A stretch of 64,000 nucleotides of DNA from NCBI RefSeq assembly GCF_029961155.1, contig NZ_JASBRH010000003.1, positions 124,001-188,000 on the forward strand. Direction: 5' to 3'. The notes under the pieces are model-generated. The model was given only the letters and a program-made list of their open reading frames with translations, was not told where the DNA came from and ran no database searches. The stretch comes from Pontibacterium granulatum. Its GTDB lineage: Bacteria > Pseudomonadota > Gammaproteobacteria > Pseudomonadales > Balneatricaceae. The first letter of the stretch is position 1, and each line of letters starts with the position of its first letter. Below, one piece after another: positions 26,389-34,966 of the stretch. A program made the translations under genes and the position numbers.

Positions 26389-27951
26389 TTGAGCACCCGT
26401 ACGGCCAATAATACAGGCCTTGTTGCCCTCACCCTGATCATGCTGCTGACCGGTCTGGCCTTTTATGGCCTGATCGGTTTCAGCGGTCAGGGCGCCGACT
26501 GGCAACTGCTGCACGACAACTATTTCCACTCGATCCTGCTGTTCTCGATCAAGCAGGCACTGCTGAGTACCCTGATCTCCGTGCTTCTCGCCTGGCCAGT
26601 AGCACGGGCACTGTATTACCTGCCTTCGCTGCCGTTTCAAAGCAGCTTCCTAAGCCTCTGTATCCTCTGCTTTGTAATGCCCACGTTGGTGTTGATCACC
26701 GGTCTGGTGGCGTTGCTTGGGCGGGATGGCCTGCTAACGACCATGCTGGGTGAAGGCTGGAACCTGTACGGTCTAAACGGCATTCTGATCGCCCACGTCT
26801 ATCTAAACCTGCCCTTTGCCGTGCGGGTGTTATTGCAGCAACTGAACAACATTCCGGATCTGAGCTGGAAGCTGGCAACCCAGCTGAAAATGACACCCTG
26901 GCAGCGACTGCGCCGGATCGAACTGCCGATGGTACAGAGCACGCTTCTTCAGCTGGGCGGTTTTATCTTTGTACTCTGCTTTAACAGCTTTGCCGTGGTA
27001 CTGGCGTTGGGTGGTGGCCCTCGGGCAACCACGCTCGAAGTTGCGATCTATCAGGCCCTGAAATACGACTTCAATATCCCCGAAGCACTGACCCTGGCCT
27101 GGACGCAACTGCTGATTGCCGGATCCCTGTTTCTGCTGATCTCCCGCCTGGGGCAGAGCAACTGGCTGGCGGTAGACACACTCACCCGCGCACACACACC
27201 CAAGCCTGGCGCCCCGATGCGTTATCTTCACCGGGGCCTCTACCTCACCACCTGGTGCTGTCTGCTGCTGCCGATGATTGCGCTGATTCCGGGACTGACC
27301 CAGAGCGACCTGAGTCGCTTTGAGCCGATAGCACTGCTACAGCCCACCCTGACCAGTATCGCCATTGCCGTGATCGCCGCGCTTGTGGCAATCCTCTTTG
27401 CCCTGATGATGCTGGCACCGATCCGCCAGACCCGTCGCTTACAACAGCGCCGCCGTGCCGTGTTACTGGAGTGGTTAGCCACCCACACTCTCGTGGCACC
27501 GGCGATGGTGATCTCCGTGGGGCTCTACGTACTGCTTTTGCCCCACTTTGATCTGGACCGCTATGGCATGGTGATGGTGTTTGTGTTGAATGCTGCGCTG
27601 GTGATCCCCTTTGCGATACAACAGCTGCGCCCGCGACTGCTGCAATACGATGCCCAGTATTATCAATTGGGTCGATCCCTCAAGCTCAGCCCCTGGCGAC
27701 ACTGGACGATCCAGTGGCCGTTTATCAAAGCGACCTTCATCAGCTGTTTTGCCCTGATCCTGCTGCTAGCCATCGGCGACGTGGCGATCTTCTCCATCTT
27801 TGGCAACCGCGACTGGACTACCCTGCCCTGGCTGATCTACAGCTATGCCGGCAGCTACCGGATCGCCGAAGCCTCGCTGGCTTCCATGCTGTTATTATCT
27901 ATCTGTGCCCTGATCGTCTGGGCTTTTGAACGGGTACGCCACCATGCTTGA
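26389..27951 (+). CDS. thiP: Thiamine ABC transporter permease
   Basis: 520 residues with two fused permease halves and about 12 membrane segments. The two cytoplasmic EAA-type loops read KMTPWQRLRRIELP (near 168) and KLSPWRHWTIQWP (near 430). It forms the membrane channel of ThiBPQ. The start is a TTG ten bases after the thiB stop with only a poor ribosome site, so translational coupling to thiB is likely. The 3' end overlaps thiQ. Confidence 0.92.
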   Translation: MSTRTANNTGLVALTLIMLLTGLAFYGLIGFSGQGADWQLLHDNYFHSILLFSIKQALLSTLISVLLAWPVARALYYLPSLPFQSSFLSLCILCFVMPTLVLITGLVALLGRDGLLTTMLGEGWNLYGLNGILIAHVYLNLPFAVRVLLQQLNNIPDLSWKLATQLKMTPWQRLRRIELPMVQSTLLQLGGFIFVLCFNSFAVVLALGGGPRATTLEVAIYQALKYDFNIPEALTLAWTQLLIAGSLFLLISRLGQSNWLAVDTLTRAHTPKPGAPMRYLHRGLYLTTWCCLLLPMIALIPGLTQSDLSRFEPIALLQPTLTSIAIAVIAALVAILFALMMLAPIRQTRRLQQRRRAVLLEWLATHTLVAPAMVISVGLYVLLLPHFDLDRYGMVMVFVLNAALVIPFAIQQLRPRLLQYDAQYYQLGRSLKLSPWRHWTIQWPFIKATFISCFALILLLAIGDVAIFSIFGNRDWTTLPWLIYSYAGSYRIAEASLASMLLLSICALIVWAFERVRHHA

Positions 27952-28540
27952 AATAAACAACCTTGTCATTCAGCGTGATGGACAGGCCCTGCACTACCAG
28001 TTAGCCGTGGCAGAAGGTGAGATCCTGGCGATTCAGGGGCGTAGCGGTGTAGGTAAATCTACGCTGCTGGGTGCCCTGGCTGGATTTGTGGACACCGAAT
28101 CGGGCGATATGCGCTGGCAAGGCCAATCGCTGCTGCCGCTGGCCGCCGATCAACGTCCGGTCAGTATGCTGTTTCAGGATCACAACCTGTTCGAGCACCT
28201 GAGCGCGCTGGACAATATGCAACTTGGCTTTCCCGGCCTGGCGCCCAAAGAGGAATTGCTTGAGGCGGCTAAAGCACTGGACGTAGACGAACTCCTGCAG
28301 AAGAAACCAACGGAGTTATCCGGCGGGCAGCGCCAGCGTATCGCGATCATCCGTACGCTGCTTCGCCCGGAACCGATCGTGCTGCTCGACGAACCTTTTG
28401 CAGAACTCGACCAACATACGCGGCATCAGGCGGCAGATTGGGTAAAACGGACGGCAAAACAGGCGGGTAAAACGGTCCTGCTGGTGACCCACCAGCAGGA
28501 GGATGTAACGCAGTTGGCGGATCGTTTGTTGGTGCTCTGA
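27944..28540 (+). CDS. thiQ: Thiamine ABC transporter ATP-binding protein
   Basis: 198 residues, a minimal ABC ATPase. Walker A GRSGVGKSTLL (near 31), signature LSGGQRQRIAI (near 125) and Walker B PIVLLDEPFAELD (near 145), then the switch His in VTHQQEDV. The ATG overlaps the thiP stop by 8 bp, indicating coupled translation. It energises thiamine import by ThiBP. It converges with the DUF3299 gene 20 bp away. Confidence 0.92.
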   Translation: MLEINNLVIQRDGQALHYQLAVAEGEILAIQGRSGVGKSTLLGALAGFVDTESGDMRWQGQSLLPLAADQRPVSMLFQDHNLFEHLSALDNMQLGFPGLAPKEELLEAAKALDVDELLQKKPTELSGGQRQRIAIIRTLLRPEPIVLLDEPFAELDQHTRHQAADWVKRTAKQAGKTVLLVTHQQEDVTQLADRLLVL

Positions 28541-28560
28541 CCACAACGATCTCTCTCCAA

Positions 28561-29169
28561 TCAGTTCTGCTCCTCACCCTCCACCGGTTCTGCGTAGAGT
28601 TCTTCGTACGGTTCGATTAAGAACGCCTCCAAACTGTAGCCGGAGGATGCCAGTTCGTGGGTGGTGACTTCCGTTTCCAGCTTACCGGTTACCCAGATCG
28701 CATCGTACAGATTTTCGACCTTGGTACCCGGCTCAAAACGCACATAGATAATCTGGTTGGACGGAGGCGGTGGCACGTGAATACAAGCGCCGAAGTACGG
28801 CACCAGGAAAAACTCGGTCACATTGAGGCCGTCCCCCTGCACCGGCACCACAAAACCCGGCACCTTCACCATCTTGCCATCCATCTCCGGCACCACCGGT
28901 GCTGACGCCAGTGCGGCCATCATCTGGTCCATATACTGGGTCGCGGCCGGATCAAGATCGTCCAGGGAGCTTATCTCGTCGGGATTACCCAACAACGAAT
29001 CTAGCGAAAAATCTGCTGGCATCAGCTCTTCCCAGTCAAGGACCTGCACCGGTTCACCGTTGAAGGTTAACGGCTTTTCCGCAGGCTCTTCAGCTTGAGC
29101 CAGCGACACCCCAGCCAAGCTGATGGTAAGCAGGAGGATTCGAAAAGTGGATTGAAACTTGATCTGCAT
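28561..29169 (-). CDS. DUF3299 exported protein of the zinc-linked operon
   Basis: 202 residues with a signal peptide (cleavage after SLAQA, about residue 26). The mature part carries the DUF3299 core, with VPGFVVPVQGDG near 105 and the conserved YFGACIHVPPPPSNQ (near 125), whose Cys and His could bind metal. Function unknown. It is the last gene of a minus-strand operon with an ABC permease, an ABC ATPase and a ZrgA-like protein. This cluster is known from vibrios as Zur-regulated zrg genes (recalled), so a periplasmic zinc-handling role is inferred. Confidence 0.8.
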   Translation of the reverse strand: MQIKFQSTFRILLLTISLAGVSLAQAEEPAEKPLTFNGEPVQVLDWEELMPADFSLDSLLGNPDEISSLDDLDPAATQYMDQMMAALASAPVVPEMDGKMVKVPGFVVPVQGDGLNVTEFFLVPYFGACIHVPPPPSNQIIYVRFEPGTKVENLYDAIWVTGKLETEVTTHELASSGYSLEAFLIEPYEELYAEPVEGEEQN

Positions 29170-29202
29170 AGAGCGGTACCAGATGACGTAATCAGACGAT
29201 GC

Positions 29203-30462
29203 TCAGATACGAATTGTCATACCATCAGCAACGGAATAGCGGTAGGCCCGGTAGCCCGGAATTAATCCTACCAACGTACCACAGACAACAACCAGCCCAA
29301 GGAGTTTCCATTGATAGATGCTCGGTGGTGTTAAAGGTATGAATACGCCGATATGACTTTCGAGAATTGGCTGCGCCAGGACGATGCCACCGTACAGCAG
29401 AGATATCCCGAATCCTACCCCCATTAAAGTCAGTAACGCAGACTCCAGCGTAAGCAGCAACAGGATCTGCCAGGCTCGCGCGCCCACCGAGCGCAGAATC
29501 GCCATCTCACGGCGTCGCTCGTTAAGGCTGGTCAGGATCACAGTCAGCATTCCCACCAGTCCGGCGACTACCACAATGGCGGACACCAGCATCAACGCTT
29601 TTTCGGCGATGCCCACCATATCCCACAGCTGTTGCAGAGCTACGCCGGGCAGAATCGCCAGCATCGGCTCTTTACGGTAGTTGTTGATGGAGCGTTGCAG
29701 ATGAAACGTGGCCACCTTGGACTTCATGCCCACCAGGAAAGCGGTGATCTGTTTGGGTTGCAACTCCACCCGAGCGGCTTCTTCAGCGGAAACGTTCGTA
29801 CCCGGAATACGCACTCCCGCTTTCCAGTCGATATGGATCGCTTCCAGCGCCTCTAAGCTCAAATGTAAGGTGCGATCCACTGGCGTACCGGTACGTTCCA
29901 GAATGCCGACTACACGGAAAGGTTTATCTTCGTGTTTGCTGAAGCTGGCATTCCCTATGCCATGGGCAACGACGATTTCACTACCGATCTTATAACCCAG
30001 CTTGTCGGCGACCTCGGCCCCTAGCACCACGTCATACAAGTCTTCAAAACGGCGTCCCTCTTCGAAGCGTAGCAGGTGACGGTTACCGTAACGATAGTGG
30101 TCAAAATAATGCTCGGTGGTACCCAACACCCGATACCCCCTGTGGGAATCCCCCAGCGAGATAGGCACGGTCCAGGCGACCTGTTTATGGTTTTTCACCA
30201 GCTCATAACTTTGCCACGAGACATTGCTGGTCGCATCGCCGATACGAAAGATCGAGTAGAGCAGTAACTGAATCTGGCCACTACGCGCGCCCACGATCAG
30301 GTCCGTCCCTGACAGGGTGTTGGCAAAACTGTTGCGTGTTTCGGTGCGAACCTTTTCCACACCCAGAAACAGCATCACACTGAAACCGATCGTAATAAGC
30401 GTCAGCAAGGCCGTGGTGCGACGGTGCCACAGCGAGCGGGCAGTGAGTCGGAGCAAAATCAT
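29203..30462 (-). CDS. MacB/FtsX-type ABC transporter permease (zrg operon)
   Basis: 419 residues. One N-terminal membrane segment, a large periplasmic domain (about 40-270) and three C-terminal membrane segments, the type VII ABC permease layout. The cytoplasmic loop NERRREMAILRSVGARAWQI (near 318) is the FtsX coupling signature. Proteins of this class move lipids, peptides or lipoproteins or drive periplasmic machines rather than importing metal ions directly. The start overlaps the ATPase stop by 4 bp (ATGA). Confidence 0.87.
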   Translation of the reverse strand: MILLRLTARSLWHRRTTALLTLITIGFSVMLFLGVEKVRTETRNSFANTLSGTDLIVGARSGQIQLLLYSIFRIGDATSNVSWQSYELVKNHKQVAWTVPISLGDSHRGYRVLGTTEHYFDHYRYGNRHLLRFEEGRRFEDLYDVVLGAEVADKLGYKIGSEIVVAHGIGNASFSKHEDKPFRVVGILERTGTPVDRTLHLSLEALEAIHIDWKAGVRIPGTNVSAEEAARVELQPKQITAFLVGMKSKVATFHLQRSINNYRKEPMLAILPGVALQQLWDMVGIAEKALMLVSAIVVVAGLVGMLTVILTSLNERRREMAILRSVGARAWQILLLLTLESALLTLMGVGFGISLLYGGIVLAQPILESHIGVFIPLTPPSIYQWKLLGLVVVCGTLVGLIPGYRAYRYSVADGMTIRI

Positions 30463-31160
30463 TGCTTGCTCCCGTTCTGATTGAGGTGGTGCAGATCGAT
30501 CACCCGGTCGAAGTGATCGTGCAGGCCTGGATCATGGCTGACAAACATCAACGTGCTTTCCTGCAGTTCACATTCGTGCAGCAGCAGTTCGATGAAGCGA
30601 TCTCGATTGTTCACATCCAGCGCGGAGGTTGGCTCATCGGCGATCACGATCTCCGGCGAGCCGATCAAGGCACGCGCCACCGCCACGCGCTGCTGCTGCC
30701 CCATGGAGAGGTCCGTGACCGGACGGCGCAGCAGTTCATCGTGACCCAACTCGAGGTGATCCAACAAACGGCAGGCGGATTCATCCACCGTACCGTCCCG
30801 TAAGATCGCCTTGTCTTTGCGGCCGTGGGAGAAACGGCACGGCAGCGTGACGTTCTCCAACACACTGAGGTAAGGCAGCAGGTTGAACATCTGAAAGACA
30901 AACCCGATGTGGTTGGCCCGAAACGCATCACGCTGGGTTTTACTCAGCGCACGCAGGGTAATATCCAGCAAGTGAACACCACCGGCATCGGGCTCAAGTA
31001 CTCCTCCGATCAGGTTCAGCAGGGTGCTTTTGCCACTCCCTGACGCTCCCTGCAGGAATACACGTTCGCCGCGGTCCACCCTTAGCTTATCGATATCCAA
31101 CAGGGTTTTGCCCGGTTTCCAGCCAAACTTCAGGTGTTCCAGCTCTATGGCTGCCTGCAC
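30459..31160 (-). CDS. ABC transporter ATP-binding protein (LolD/MacB type, zrg operon)
   Basis: 233 residues. Walker A LQGASGSGKSTLLNLIGG (near 36), Q-loop FVFQMFNLLPYLSV, signature DLSMGQQQRVAVARAL (near 146, with SMGQQ in place of SGGQQ) and Walker B EIVIADEPTSALD (near 169). This is the class that pairs with FtsX/MacB-like permeases. It lies 10 bp after the ZrgA-like gene and overlaps the permease by 4 bp. Confidence 0.9.
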   Translation of the reverse strand: MQAAIELEHLKFGWKPGKTLLDIDKLRVDRGERVFLQGASGSGKSTLLNLIGGVLEPDAGGVHLLDITLRALSKTQRDAFRANHIGFVFQMFNLLPYLSVLENVTLPCRFSHGRKDKAILRDGTVDESACRLLDHLELGHDELLRRPVTDLSMGQQQRVAVARALIGSPEIVIADEPTSALDVNNRDRFIELLLHECELQESTLMFVSHDPGLHDHFDRVIDLHHLNQNGSKQ

Positions 31161-31170
31161 TCCAACCTCC

Positions 31171-31902
31171 TTAGAAATCTACGCGGTAACTGCGTGCGGT
31201 CAGCGTTTCACCCTGCTGCACACGTGGTGTAATCAGCTGCAGATTCAGCTTTTCGAGGGCCGGAAAGACTTTAAACAGACCCACTTCCAGACTGTTTAGC
31301 TTTTCTGGCGCACTACACTGGTAATAGTAGTGCACACTCAGATCACTGTGAGTATCTTCTTCACCTGCGTGATGTGCGTGCTCCTGATGCGTATGGTGAT
31401 CATCGTAATCGGCATGCTTATCGTGATGAGCCTGCTCATGTTCATCTTTGCCGCGATCTTCATGGGCGTGATGATTACCATGCTTGGCGTACTTCTCTTC
31501 ATGATGCTCGTGCCCAACGTGTTCCTCGTGGTGATACCCGTCTTCCGACCCCAGCTCCAGTTCTACACGGCCCAGGCGGCAATCTGCTGCGGGGGTCAGC
31601 ACAAACAACTGATCTGCTTTCTGCAGGGTACGCTGAGCCTCACGCGCCTGGCTCAATTGCCCTTCATTACGTGGGGCATGCTCAAAGCCATATACGTTAG
31701 CCGCCGGTGTGTGAAATTCCAGTTCCAGGAATTTACCATCCAGTGCCATATTCAACGACGCTATACCGTGCACGTGTGTACCCAATGAGCCACCGTGGTG
31801 ATCGTCAAGATCGTCCAGTCCCTGCGCCTGTACCGTAGCCGCCACCAAAGACAACATCACCCCGGATACAAATGCCTTCTGTTTCTGTCTGATCTGAGCC
31901 AT
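31171..31902 (-). CDS. zrgA: ZrgA-like (DUF2796) histidine-rich zinc-binding protein
   Basis: 243 residues. Signal peptide with cleavage after ATVQA (about 26). The conserved DUF2796 start LGTHVHGIASLNMALDGK lies near 43. A long His/Asp/Glu stretch (about residues 125-195, for example HHEEKYAKHGNHHAHEDR) is a clear metal-binding region. ZrgA-type proteins are zinc-binding periplasmic proteins expressed under zinc limitation (family knowledge). The start MAQIRQ follows a GGAGG motif. It is the first gene of a four-gene operon, with a Zur palindrome 46 bp upstream. Confidence 0.87.
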   Translation of the reverse strand: MAQIRQKQKAFVSGVMLSLVAATVQAQGLDDLDDHHGGSLGTHVHGIASLNMALDGKFLELEFHTPAANVYGFEHAPRNEGQLSQAREAQRTLQKADQLFVLTPAADCRLGRVELELGSEDGYHHEEHVGHEHHEEKYAKHGNHHAHEDRGKDEHEQAHHDKHADYDDHHTHQEHAHHAGEEDTHSDLSVHYYYQCSAPEKLNSLEVGLFKVFPALEKLNLQLITPRVQQGETLTARSYRVDF

Positions 31903-31947
31903 ACCCCCCTCCACAACTCTGTTAATAAAAGGATAAGCGAAGCCTAG

Positions 31948-31964
31948 ATGATATAATATAACAT
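31948..31964 (-). promoter_or_regulatory. Putative Zur operator upstream of zrgA
   Basis: ATGATATAATATAACAT is a 17-bp palindrome with one mismatched pair around a central base, and the right flank continues TTC. This matches the gammaproteobacterial Zur consensus GAAATGTTATA-N-TATAACATTTC on its right half almost exactly. It also contains TATAAT-like hexamers, so Zur binding would cover the -10 region. It lies between zrgA and the 3' end of the MocR gene. Confidence 0.8.
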
Positions 31965-31969
31965 TTCAA

Positions 31970-33388
31970 TTACCCCGTATAAGCATCCTGCAAGATCCCA
32001 CCCAGCACCTGCAGTGCCAGAATACGCTCCTCACTCCAGGGGTGCGCATAACTTACGCGCAGGCAGTTTCTGAACTGATTGGAGGCGGTAAACAAAGCTC
32101 CGGGGGTAATCAGCACATCTCGCTCGCGCGCCCGGGCATAGACCTTCATCGAGTCGATCTGTTCCGGTAACTGCAACCATAACGTTAGCCCGCCTTGAGG
32201 CACCGGAGTCACACAAGGCACCCGCCACTCATTCTGAACAAAGCTGATCACTTCATCCCGCTGCGCCTGAAGGTTGGGTACGTAACGGCGCAAATGGCGA
32301 TCATAGCCCCCCTCTTCCATAAACCCGGCCAGGCCTTGCTGCACATAACGGCTGGTTGCCAGAGATGTGACCAGTTTCAGCCGCTGAATCTCCGGCTGCC
32401 ATTGCCGGGAGATCACCCAACCAACACGAACATCGCGGGACAGCGTCTTAGAGATAGAACCGCACAATAACACCCGACCGGTCCGATCCAGTCCCTGCAG
32501 AGGAGAGACCGGATGGTCAAAGGCAAGTTCGCGATAGATATCATCTTCGACGATATGAAAATCATGCTGCTCCGCCAGTGCCAACAACCGTTTACGATTT
32601 TCCAGCGGCATCAACGCCCCGGTTGGCGTCGCATAGGAAGGCGTCACAACACAGGCTTTTAGCGGCCACTTTCCCGCCACCTGTGCCAATACATCCAGAT
32701 CCATCCCGGTTTGCGGATCACTGGGAATCTCCAGCGCTTTCAAACCCAGTGCCTCCAGCAACTGCAGCACACCATAGAACCCGGGCGATTCCACCGCCAC
32801 CAGATCCCCGCGCTGGCACAGCGTCATCAGGACAAAACACAACGCCTGCTGACAGCCTGCCGTGATCGTAAAGTCCTCCGCTTCCACCTGGCAGCCCTGG
32901 CGCTTGTAGCGACGCGCCAGCACTTCACGCAGCTGCTGGTTTCCCGCCGGCTCATCATAATACTGATGCAAGCCTTTCTGGCGGCGCAACTCCCGCGCTA
33001 CGGTGCGGTTCAACTGCAACAAGCCCGGTGTCAGCGGATCCCGGTTGCCGGCACTCGGTGAAATATCAAAGGCGGCACTGCGACACATCAGCTCCTGGGT
33101 TACCGCATTAACGGAAACCGGCACTGGCGCTGGCGCTTCAGCCGCCGGTGCAGCCGCAACTTTCATCGGTTTGTATTGGGCACGTACAAAGAAACCGGCT
33201 TTCGGCCGGGACTCAATCAAACCTCGGGCTTCCAGACGATTCAGCGCATGCATCACCGTGGTTTTCGATAAACCATGGCTCTGCACAAGCGTGCGTATCG
33301 AGGGGAGCCGATCACCCGCTTGCCAGCGCCCCTGTTCGATCTCTTCAGCGATGCCCTGCTCCAGTGAGCGGTACAAAAAACGGCCCAT
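31970..33388 (-). CDS. MocR-type regulator (GntR wHTH fused to aminotransferase fold)
   Basis: 472 residues. An N-terminal GntR winged helix (about 8-72, GDRLPSIRTLVQSHGLSKTT region) is joined by an Ala/Pro linker (about 73-95) to a fold-type I aminotransferase-like domain (about 115-470). That domain includes ITAGCQQALCFVL, VVTPSYATPTG and the PLP-lysine region LLCGSISKTLSRDVRVGW. Such regulators use PLP-linked ligands as effectors. Its target is not evident; the nearest divergent gene is ccoG. Confidence 0.88.
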   Translation of the reverse strand: MGRFLYRSLEQGIAEEIEQGRWQAGDRLPSIRTLVQSHGLSKTTVMHALNRLEARGLIESRPKAGFFVRAQYKPMKVAAAPAAEAPAPVPVSVNAVTQELMCRSAAFDISPSAGNRDPLTPGLLQLNRTVARELRRQKGLHQYYDEPAGNQQLREVLARRYKRQGCQVEAEDFTITAGCQQALCFVLMTLCQRGDLVAVESPGFYGVLQLLEALGLKALEIPSDPQTGMDLDVLAQVAGKWPLKACVVTPSYATPTGALMPLENRKRLLALAEQHDFHIVEDDIYRELAFDHPVSPLQGLDRTGRVLLCGSISKTLSRDVRVGWVISRQWQPEIQRLKLVTSLATSRYVQQGLAGFMEEGGYDRHLRRYVPNLQAQRDEVISFVQNEWRVPCVTPVPQGGLTLWLQLPEQIDSMKVYARARERDVLITPGALFTASNQFRNCLRVSYAHPWSEERILALQVLGGILQDAYTG

Positions 33389-33554
33389 TGAACAATCTGT
33401 ACCCTAAAAAGTTTATTTTTTTATACCTGTTCCTATTTTGGCATCGGTATAGAGTAACGCACAAGTAAAACCAGAGGCCGTCGAGACGCACTCAGGACCT
33501 TGTGACTGATCCCTGACTCTCGTGAGCAAACGGCTTCCTCAACGGAGAACCTCG

Positions 33555-34922
33555 ATGGAGCCCATCCCCGTCATAAACCAGCCATCCACCACTACTGCCG
33601 TCGGCGGTAAAATCCATGTACGCCTCACTCAGGGTTTCTACCAGAACCTGCGCCGCCTCGTGAGCGGCAGTCTGCTGTTCCTCTATTTTGCCCTGGTATG
33701 GATACAGGTAGACGGCCAGCCCTGGCTGCTGTTCGACTTTGGCCAACACCGTATTTTCCTGTTTGGTACCGAGTTCTCCTGGTCAGACCTACCGTTGATG
33801 GCGGGCCTGATGATTGCCGGTACCGCGTTGCTGTTCTTTATGGCCGTGGGCTGGGGACGGCTGTGGTGTGGTTTCGCCTGTCCTCAGAGTATTTGGACCT
33901 GGTTGTTTATCCGCATCGAGCAGCTCACTGAAGGCCGCGCCAGCGTACGCCGCAAGAACGAGCTGAAACCGCTGCAGGGTTCACGCCTGGGCCGACGAAT
34001 CCTCAAGCACCTGCTGTGGGCGGTATTGGCGTTTGTTACCGCACTGTCCTTCACCGGGTACTTTGTACCAATCCGAGAACTGGTCGCCGACATGGCCACC
34101 CTGGAACTGTCTCTGTACAGCCTGTTCTGGATCATCATGATGGCCAGCCTGACCTACGTGAACGGTGGACTGGTGCGTGAGAAGGTCTGCTTCCATATGT
34201 GCCCTTACTCCCGCTTCCAGGGGGTGATGTTCGACCGTGATACCCGCACCGTGACCTACGATGCGCTACGCGGTGAGCCGCGCAACCACCGTTCTCACAG
34301 GGAAGACGGTAGTCAAGCCGGTGACTGTGTGGATTGCGGCCTTTGCGTGCAGGTATGCCCAACCGGTATCGATATCCGTGACGGTCTGCAATATGAGTGT
34401 ATCGATTGTGGTGCCTGCATCGATGCGTGTGATGCGGTGATGGAAAAGACCGGCCGGGAGAAAGGCCTGATCGCCTTCCGCTCGGAGAACCAGGTACTGA
34501 AGCAGGATTCACCACTCTGGCGTCCTCGCTTGCTGACCTACATGCTGGTGATGCTGGTCGCGGCAAGTTCCGTACTGTGGGGCTTCACCCAACGCACGGA
34601 AATTCTGGTGGAGATCCGTCGCGACCGCTTGCAACTGGTACAGGAATTGGATGACGACACGGTCTGCAACCTCTATCGCGTTAAAGTAGAATCATTTACC
34701 GGCACCAGTGACGCGATCAAGGTGGATGTACATGCAGACTTCGAGGTTGCAGTAAACGGACTGAAGGAACTGAATCTGTCTGAACTGAATCAGTGGCTGC
34801 CCTACCGGATCTGTGCCAACACATCTGACTTGAACGGCAATCAGCCGATGCAGTTCGCGCTCAATAACAGCAACGGCAGTGCCGTGAAAGACACCGTCTT
34901 TATGTCCCGCGTACTGCGTTAA
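33555..34922 (+). CDS. ccoG: Cytochrome c oxidase accessory protein CcoG (RdxA/FixG)
   Basis: 455 residues from the ATG with GGAG upstream; a GTG at 33522 is less likely. About five membrane segments are visible, with an early WCGFACPQSIWTW (near 112) and a ferredoxin region with CVDCGLCVQVCPTGIDI and CIDCGACIDACDAV (near 255-290). The C-terminal part is an Ig-like periplasmic domain. CcoG acts as a copper(II) reductase for cbb3 oxidase assembly. No ccoNOPQ or ccoHIS genes are adjacent here. Confidence 0.92.
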   Translation: MEPIPVINQPSTTTAVGGKIHVRLTQGFYQNLRRLVSGSLLFLYFALVWIQVDGQPWLLFDFGQHRIFLFGTEFSWSDLPLMAGLMIAGTALLFFMAVGWGRLWCGFACPQSIWTWLFIRIEQLTEGRASVRRKNELKPLQGSRLGRRILKHLLWAVLAFVTALSFTGYFVPIRELVADMATLELSLYSLFWIIMMASLTYVNGGLVREKVCFHMCPYSRFQGVMFDRDTRTVTYDALRGEPRNHRSHREDGSQAGDCVDCGLCVQVCPTGIDIRDGLQYECIDCGACIDACDAVMEKTGREKGLIAFRSENQVLKQDSPLWRPRLLTYMLVMLVAASSVLWGFTQRTEILVEIRRDRLQLVQELDDDTVCNLYRVKVESFTGTSDAIKVDVHADFEVAVNGLKELNLSELNQWLPYRICANTSDLNGNQPMQFALNNSNGSAVKDTVFMSRVLR

Positions 34923-34966
34923 TTGAGCGAAAGGAAAGAACCTAAAACAGGTATCGCTGGGCGGGA

